From Thermotoga sp. (GTDB lineage Bacteria > Thermotogota > Thermotogae > B21-G9): 5,962 nucleotides of DNA. The stretch covers positions 1 through 5,962 of the forward strand of contig QNAU01000082.1 in NCBI GenBank assembly GCA_003641545.1. The letters run 5' to 3'. The number at the start of each line of letters is the position of its first letter. The stretch's first letter is position 1. Shown one piece after another: positions 1 to 4,300 of this stretch. Below the pieces are notes generated by a model, which had not been told where the DNA came from, ran no database searches, and worked only from the letters and a program-made list of their open reading frames with translations. Position numbers and translations under genes: made by a program.

Positions 1-796
1 AAAATCTGGATACGGATTGGAAAGAAAAGCCGAGTTGAAACAGCTCAGAGTTCTGAAGAAGTTATCTCAACGTCATCCGATCGATATCGTTCCAACCTTC
101 CTCGGAGCCCATGCGGTTCCACCTGAATTCAGTTCTTCGAAAGATTATCTGAAATATCTCGAGGAGGAACTCTTACCTGAGGTGAAAGATTACACGGAAT
201 TCGTCGATATATTCTGTGAAAAAGGGGTGTTCGAACCTGAGGAATCCGAGGATTTTCTGAAAAAGGCGAAGGAGATGGGATACAAGATAAGGATGCACGC
301 GGATGAGATCGAAAATGTTGGAGCGGTGAACTTAGGAGTAAAACTGCAGGCGGTATCGGTTGACCATCTCATAATGATGGATGATGAATCGATCAAACCA
401 CTCGCGAAAAGTGATACGGTCGCGGTTCTTCTTCCCGGAACAAGCTTCTTCCTCGGTAAATCCTTCGCACCTGCGAGAAGGATACTGGATGAAGGTGGTA
501 TTGTCGCGATCGCTTCGGATCTCAACCCAGGTTCATCGATGATCTTCGATCCAAGTATCCTGGCATTTCTCAGCGTTATGAAATTGAAGATGAAAATGGA
601 AGAGTTCGTGGCTTCCATGACGATAAATTCAGCCTTTGTTTTAGGGTTGAGCGATGAGATAGGAACGATCGAGGAGGGTAAGAAAGCCGATCTCGTTCTC
701 ATGGATATACCCGATTACCGTGCTTTACCATATTTCACCGCTCAGAACAGGGTGAGATATGTTGTAAAATCTGGAAAGGTAGTGTGTGGAAGGTGA
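1..796 (+). CDS. hutI: Imidazolonepropionase, C-terminal part (5' end outside window)
   Basis: This is the C-terminal portion of imidazolonepropionase, the cytoplasmic amidohydrolase that opens the ring of 4-imidazolone-5-propanoate to give N-formimidoyl-L-glutamate in histidine degradation. The frame is open from base 2 and begins KSGYGLE, a conserved internal HutI segment, so the TTG at 17 is an internal Leu codon and not the start. Family landmarks follow in order: GAHAVP (His at 110-112, a substrate-contacting His in the family), MHADE (His at 296-298, metal ligand, followed by the catalytic-region Glu), SVDHL (His at 365-367), SDLNPGSS (Asp at 518-520, metal ligand), and the closing KADLVLMD...VVKSGKVV strand of the composite amidohydrolase domain. 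The N-terminal HxH metal motif lies upstream of the window. About 264 codons remain of a family length near 400. The stop overlaps the rlmH start. No other hut gene is visible, so participation in a complete hut pathway is inferred only. Confidence 0.93.
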   Translation, partial: KSGYGLERKAELKQLRVLKKLSQRHPIDIVPTFLGAHAVPPEFSSSKDYLKYLEEELLPEVKDYTEFVDIFCEKGVFEPEESEDFLKKAKEMGYKIRMHADEIENVGAVNLGVKLQAVSVDHLIMMDDESIKPLAKSDTVAVLLPGTSFFLGKSFAPARRILDEGGIVAIASDLNPGSSMIFDPSILAFLSVMKLKMKMEEFVASMTINSAFVLGLSDEIGTIEEGKKADLVLMDIPDYRALPYFTAQNRVRYVVKSGKVVCGR

Positions 797-1254
797 GGAT
801 AAGGGTATTGATCGTGGGTGGCCTGAAGAATGGTGATATAAAAGCGTGTTGCGAGAGATACGTGAAATGGTTGGAAAGATATGTGAAAGTTGAGATAAGG
901 TATTTGAAAGCTGAGAATCGGAATCTACCCGTGGAACGCATTCTTTGCAAAGAAGCGGAAAGATTGATAAAATATTTGCGTGATGATGACTTCATCATCT
1001 CCTTGGATAGGAAGGGAAGGATGATGGATTCGGAAAGTTTCTCTGAATTGTTGTCGAAGATCATGAACGAGGGGAAGAATTTGGTTTTCATCGTAGGTGG
1101 TGTCCACGGACTTGGAGGGGAAATACTGAAAAGATCGAATTTCGTTCTGTCCCTATCTAAGATGACCTTTACCCACGAAATAGCCACCTTTTTGATTCTG
1201 GAGCAGATCTATAGAGCTTTTAAGATCATCAGGGGTGAGAGATACCATTATTGA
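793..1254 (+). CDS. rlmH: 23S rRNA (pseudouridine-1915-N3)-methyltransferase RlmH
   Basis: RlmH is a small homodimeric SPOUT (alpha/beta-knot) enzyme that uses S-adenosylmethionine to N3-methylate pseudouridine 1915 in helix 69 of 23S rRNA on assembled ribosomes. From the GTG at 793 the protein is 153 residues, matching the usual 150-160. Visible hallmarks are SLDRKG (residues 70-75), the SAM-binding VFIVGGVHGLGGE near 98-110, LSLSKMTFTH (119-128) forming the knot, and the conserved tail RAFKIIRGERYHY. The C-terminal half closely resembles the T. maritima protein TM0844 as I remember it. A GTG at 784 is in the same frame and would add three residues (MWK). I prefer 793 because MRIRVLIVGG matches the family N-terminus and its GTGA overlaps the hutI stop. 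However, GGAAAGG at 773-779 is better spaced for the 784 start, so the choice is not settled. Expression is probably coupled to translation of hutI. Confidence 0.94.
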   Translation: MRIRVLIVGGLKNGDIKACCERYVKWLERYVKVEIRYLKAENRNLPVERILCKEAERLIKYLRDDDFIISLDRKGRMMDSESFSELLSKIMNEGKNLVFIVGGVHGLGGEILKRSNFVLSLSKMTFTHEIATFLILEQIYRAFKIIRGERYHY

Positions 1255-1268
1255 TCATGTCGAAGAGC

Positions 1269-1275
1269 GAGGTGG
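1269..1275 (+). promoter_or_regulatory. Ribosome binding site for the CorC-family gene
   Basis: GAGGTGG lies 8 bases upstream of the GTG at 1284. It supports that GTG as the start, because an in-frame TAA at 1281-1283 rules out anything further upstream. The site sits inside the 29-base gap after rlmH, which holds no recognisable promoter or terminator. Confidence 0.7.
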
Positions 1276-1283
1276 AAGATTAA

Positions 1284-2618
1284 GTGGAAGAACCTCTGAG
1301 TAGTTCGTTGAGGATTATCTTCGAAATCCTCCTTCTCATCTTTTTGATTTACCTTTCCGCCTTCTTCTCCGGTTCGGAAACTGCCTTGACAAGCATGGGA
1401 AAGTTGAAATTGAAGGAGATGCTCGAAAAATCGAAGAGCAAGGATAAAAAGGAGATAGCCAAAGAAGCTCTTCACAGACCCAACAGGTTGTTGACAACCA
1501 TCCTCATCTGCAACAACCTCGTCAACATACTCGCGTCTTCCATATCGACCGTTCTCGTCATGGATATTCTACCGAGGGAGTCGAAGGGTGTGGCAGTTGC
1601 GACTGCAACTGGGGTTATGACCTTCCTGATACTGATATTCGGGGAAATAACACCGAAAATATACGCCAAGGAGAATGCGGAGAAGGTGTTTGAAAGATCC
1701 ACCAAACTCGTCGATGTGATGGCAACGGTCTTGAAACCGATCCTGTGGATTCTGATGGGAATAAGCAACATCATGGTGAAGGCACTCGGCGGTGTAAAGA
1801 TGAGTGAAGCTCCATTCATAACCGAGGATGAACTCGTCTTCGTCGTCGAAATAGGGAAAAAAGAGGGAATATTGGAGAAGGAAGAGGGAGAGTTCCTATC
1901 CAGAATACTCGACATGAAGAACACCGATGTGAGAGAAATAATGGTCCCAAGGGTTGACATGGTGTGCATAGAAGACGATAAGAACCTGCTCGATCTGATA
2001 GAGTTGATAAAAGATGAGCAGTTTTCGAGGATACCCGTCTATCATGAAACGGTGGACAACATAGTTGGAATATGCTATGCAAAGGATGTTCTGTCGGTCA
2101 TAGACAACATGAATTTCAAGGATCTCGACAAGGCTAAGGTCAGGGAGATCATGAGGGACGTCTTCTTCGTTCCTGAGACGATGAAGATAAGTTCGCTCTT
2201 GAAGGATTTCAAGAAACGAAAGGTACACATGGCTATCGTGGTGGATGAGTTCGGTGGAACATCGGGAATTGTGACTCTGGAGGACATACTCGAATACATA
2301 GTTGGGGAGATAATGGATGAGTATGATACGGATGAGATAAGTGGCATAAGGAAACTCGGTGAGAATCTGTACGTCATAGATGCGAAGGTTCCAATCGCAG
2401 ATCTCGAGAGGGAAATAGGTGTGAAATTTCCAAAGACCGAATTTGAAACCATAGGTGGATACCTTCTCGAACTGTTCGAAAGGGTTCCAAAGGTTGGTGA
2501 GGAGATGGATGTCGGGAAATTCCATTTCAAGATACTCGCCGCGAGTAGAAACAGGATAGACAAGATAGAGGTTTCAATAAGGGAGGAGAGAGATTATGAA
2601 AAGGCGGGGGGATATTGA
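1284..2618 (+). CDS. CorC/HlyC (CNNM) family transporter with DUF21 and CBS domains
   Basis: This is a 444-residue inner-membrane protein of the CorC/HlyC/CNNM family, often labelled 'hemolysin'. Characterised members export Mg2+ in exchange for Na+ or affect cobalt/magnesium resistance, so divalent cation handling is the likely role and haemolysis is not. Domain order is complete. A DUF21 membrane domain (about 10-200) carries the signatures FFSGSETAL (27-35), CNNLVNI (76-82) and FGEITPK (119-125), with hydrophobic segments near 12-28, 76-96, 103-120 and 144-168. An acidic linker (GKKEGILEKEEGEF) follows. Two CBS repeats (about 216-272 and 284-345, the second containing VVDEFGGTSGIVTLEDIL) form a nucleotide-sensing Bateman module. 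A C-terminal CorC_HlyC domain occupies about 355-434 (ETIGGYLLE at 388-396). The start is the GTG at 1284 directly after an in-frame TAA. The 3' end overlaps cdd by 23 bases. Family assignment is firm; the transported ion is inferred. Confidence 0.93.
   Translation: MEEPLSSSLRIIFEILLLIFLIYLSAFFSGSETALTSMGKLKLKEMLEKSKSKDKKEIAKEALHRPNRLLTTILICNNLVNILASSISTVLVMDILPRESKGVAVATATGVMTFLILIFGEITPKIYAKENAEKVFERSTKLVDVMATVLKPILWILMGISNIMVKALGGVKMSEAPFITEDELVFVVEIGKKEGILEKEEGEFLSRILDMKNTDVREIMVPRVDMVCIEDDKNLLDLIELIKDEQFSRIPVYHETVDNIVGICYAKDVLSVIDNMNFKDLDKAKVREIMRDVFFVPETMKISSLLKDFKKRKVHMAIVVDEFGGTSGIVTLEDILEYIVGEIMDEYDTDEISGIRKLGENLYVIDAKVPIADLEREIGVKFPKTEFETIGGYLLELFERVPKVGEEMDVGKFHFKILAASRNRIDKIEVSIREERDYEKAGGY
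2582..2588 (+). promoter_or_regulatory. Strong Shine-Dalgarno for cdd inside the upstream gene
   Basis: GGAGGAG, a near-perfect anti-SD match, lies 7 bases before the ATG at 2596 and fixes that codon as the cdd start over the later in-frame ATGs at 2641 and 2647. It lies within the last codons of the CorC-family gene, so both proteins are read from overlapping frames on one transcript. Confidence 0.85.
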
Positions 2619-3033
2619 AGTCGAACTGATAAAGAAGGCTATGGAGATGAAGGAAAGAGCGTATGCACCGTACTCAAAATTCAAGGTTGGTGCAGCTCTT
2701 CTCGCAAAGAGTGGAAAGATATACGGTGGATGTAACGTTGAAAACGCATCGTATGGGTTGTCCGTATGTGCGGAGAGGGTCGCCATATTCAAAGCGGTAT
2801 CCGAGGGAGAAAGGAAATTTGAGAAACTCGCGGTGGTGACGGATCTCGATGAACCTGCCGCACCCTGTGGAATGTGCAGACAGGTCATGATAGAATTCGG
2901 GGATTTCGAGGTGATAATGGTTTCAAGGGATGGGAGTAAAATAGAGAGAAGGAAAGTTTCCGAGCTCATTCCCAAGGCTTTCACACCTTCACATTTGAAA
3001 AAGGTGGCTGATGATGGTTCGAAGAAGTCGTAG
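2596..3033 (+). CDS. cdd: Cytidine deaminase (homotetrameric, zinc)
   Basis: Cytidine deaminase hydrolytically converts cytidine and deoxycytidine to uridine and deoxyuridine in cytoplasmic pyrimidine salvage. The 145-residue length fits the short tetrameric class (about 130-145), not the long dimeric E. coli type. All catalytic elements are visible: APYSKFKVGAALL (24-36), the substrate-binding Asn and Glu in CNVENASYG (Asn47, Glu49), the zinc ligand and proton shuttle in CAER (Cys58, Glu60), and the PCGMCRQ pair (Cys91, Cys94), giving three Cys ligands and the catalytic Glu. The last roughly 15 residues (HLKKVADDGSKKS) are a basic tail that also encodes the ribosome binding site and start of the next gene. 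The gene overlaps its neighbours by 23 bases on each side. Nothing looks damaged, and the function is confidently assigned. Confidence 0.96.
   Translation: MKRRGDIEVELIKKAMEMKERAYAPYSKFKVGAALLAKSGKIYGGCNVENASYGLSVCAERVAIFKAVSEGERKFEKLAVVTDLDEPAAPCGMCRQVMIEFGDFEVIMVSRDGSKIERRKVSELIPKAFTPSHLKKVADDGSKKS
3001..3007 (+). promoter_or_regulatory. Ribosome binding site for the MalF-like permease
   Basis: AAGGTGG ends 3 bases before the ATG at 3011 and 6 bases before the adjacent ATG at 3014. Spacing therefore favours the second of the two tandem ATGs, a difference of one Met. The site lies within the 3' end of cdd. Confidence 0.55.
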
Positions 3034-4300
3034 ATACCTGAGGGAGACTTTGAAGGCGTATCTTTTCCTTCTTCCTTCCTTCATAGTTCTGGGTATATTT
3101 CTCTTTTGGCCCCTCGTCTTCTCGTTCGTCTTGAGCTTTTTCAGATGGGATTTCGCCCATCAGAAGAATCCATATTTCATAGGATTGAAGAACTATATGA
3201 AACTCTTTGAGATGAGGGTGCATCCCAACTTTTCGTTCTTGACATCAATTTCCCACACCTTGATGTATCTTTCCATATCCGTGGTGATCCTTGTTTTGTT
3301 CCATACACTTTTCATCGAAAGAAGGAAAGCCTTGAGAGTATCCGTGTTTCTCGGATCGATATTGCTTCTGGGATTTCTGACGAACCATCTTTCAGCAATT
3401 CTATTCCAGATACTCTGGATTGTCATCTTCGTGGTGATTCTGTATTCTTTAAAAAAGTATGGTTACTCCAAACTCATCTTCGACAAGTTCTTCAGTTCAA
3501 CGATGATACTGATCGTGTCATACATCGTTTTGAGGAATTTCCTGCTTCCTTACGGTAAGGATATAATATCCTACCTGAACATAGCCAAGGAAGGATCGGA
3601 ATTCATAAAGGCGATATACAACACGACCTACTACGTCATCCTATCCACGCCGATAGGGATAGCACTCTCACTCGGTGTCGCACTTCTTTTGAACAGGATA
3701 ACGAGGTTGAAGGCTTTCTACAGGACCTCCTACTTCATACCTTTCGTGACATCCATAGTTGCCATATCACTCGTCTGGCAGTGGATATTCAACGACGATT
3801 ATGGATTGCTGAACTACGTCCTCTCATGGTTCAAGTTGGGTAAGATAGCCTGGCTGAAGGATGAGAGGTGGACGATACCGACGATAGCCATAGTTGCGAT
3901 ATGGAAGAACCTTGGATACAACGCGGTCATATTTCTTGCGGGGCTTCAGAACATAGACAAGTTCTATTACGAAGCAGCCGAGGTGGATGGGGCAACGACC
4001 TTTCAAAAATTCATCCACATAACCTGGCCCCTCCTCTCACCAACGACCTTCTTCATACTGGTGGTATCTATGATAGGTTCCTTCAAAGTTTTCACGATGG
4101 TTTACGTTCTGTATGAAGGATATCCAGGACCATACAATCTCAGCGGTTTGACGATGGTTTACTACATCTTCAGAAAATTCTACGAGGAGCAGAGAATGGG
4201 TGAAGCCTGTGCGGCGGCGTATATGCTTTTCCTGATAATACTCGTTCTAACGGTGTTTCAACTGAGGATAGGAAAGGAGAAGGTGCAGTATGAGGCGTGA
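3011..4300 (+). CDS. Sugar-type ABC transporter permease, MalF-like, with extra membrane segments
   Basis: This integral membrane subunit belongs to a binding-protein-dependent ABC importer of the carbohydrate uptake (CUT1, MalF) type. The first helix is about 16-44 (AYLFLLPSFIVLGIFLFWPL), followed by the family segment FIGLKNYMKLF (56-66). The permease core resumes at FIKAIYNTTYYVILSTPIGI (198-217) and includes FYRTSYFIPFVTS (236-248), WQWIFNDDYGLLN (256-268) and the cytoplasmic EAA loop EAAEVDGATTFQKF...ITWPLL (321-342), which couples to the ATPase. Between residues about 68 and 196 there is extra sequence with roughly four hydrophobic stretches (about 82-101, 109-125, 127-147, 164-181). 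At 429 residues the protein is well above the usual 290-320. It overlaps cdd by 23 bases and the MalG-like gene by 11. Start is ATG 3011 or 3014. Substrate is unknown: oligosaccharide-like by family, but neither a binding protein nor sugar genes are in view. Confidence 0.9.
   Translation: MMVRRSRRYLRETLKAYLFLLPSFIVLGIFLFWPLVFSFVLSFFRWDFAHQKNPYFIGLKNYMKLFEMRVHPNFSFLTSISHTLMYLSISVVILVLFHTLFIERRKALRVSVFLGSILLLGFLTNHLSAILFQILWIVIFVVILYSLKKYGYSKLIFDKFFSSTMILIVSYIVLRNFLLPYGKDIISYLNIAKEGSEFIKAIYNTTYYVILSTPIGIALSLGVALLLNRITRLKAFYRTSYFIPFVTSIVAISLVWQWIFNDDYGLLNYVLSWFKLGKIAWLKDERWTIPTIAIVAIWKNLGYNAVIFLAGLQNIDKFYYEAAEVDGATTFQKFIHITWPLLSPTTFFILVVSMIGSFKVFTMVYVLYEGYPGPYNLSGLTMVYYIFRKFYEEQRMGEACAAAYMLFLIILVLTVFQLRIGKEKVQYEA
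4274..4285 (+). promoter_or_regulatory. Ribosome binding site for the MalG-like permease
   Basis: AAGGAGAAGGTG contains two candidate Shine-Dalgarno cores: AAGGAG (4274-4279), 10 bases before the ATG at 4290, and AAGGTG (4280-4285), 4 bases before it. Either supports translation from 4290 inside the end of the MalF-like gene. Confidence 0.65.

Noticed and set aside
17..19. TTG as a possible start for hutI
   Set aside because: The upstream codons continue a conserved HutI segment (KSGYGLE), so the TTG encodes an internal leucine and the gene starts before the window.
190..702. A 170-codon minus-strand frame opposite hutI
   Set aside because: Low-complexity Ser/Ile-rich translation with no motif, fully inside conserved hutI coding sequence on the other strand.
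1255..1283. Promoter or terminator between rlmH and the CorC-family gene
   Set aside because: The 29 bases contain no -10/-35 pair and no hairpin with a T-run, only a ribosome binding site and a tiny open frame.
1896..2525. A 209-codon open frame on the minus strand opposite the CorC-family gene
   Set aside because: It lies wholly antisense to a gene with clear domains, its translation has no recognisable motif, and long antisense frames are common opposite genes with this codon bias.
3868..4116. An 82-codon plus-strand frame within the MalF-like gene
   Set aside because: It is out of frame with the permease across its conserved EAA loop, and its translation lacks any family feature.
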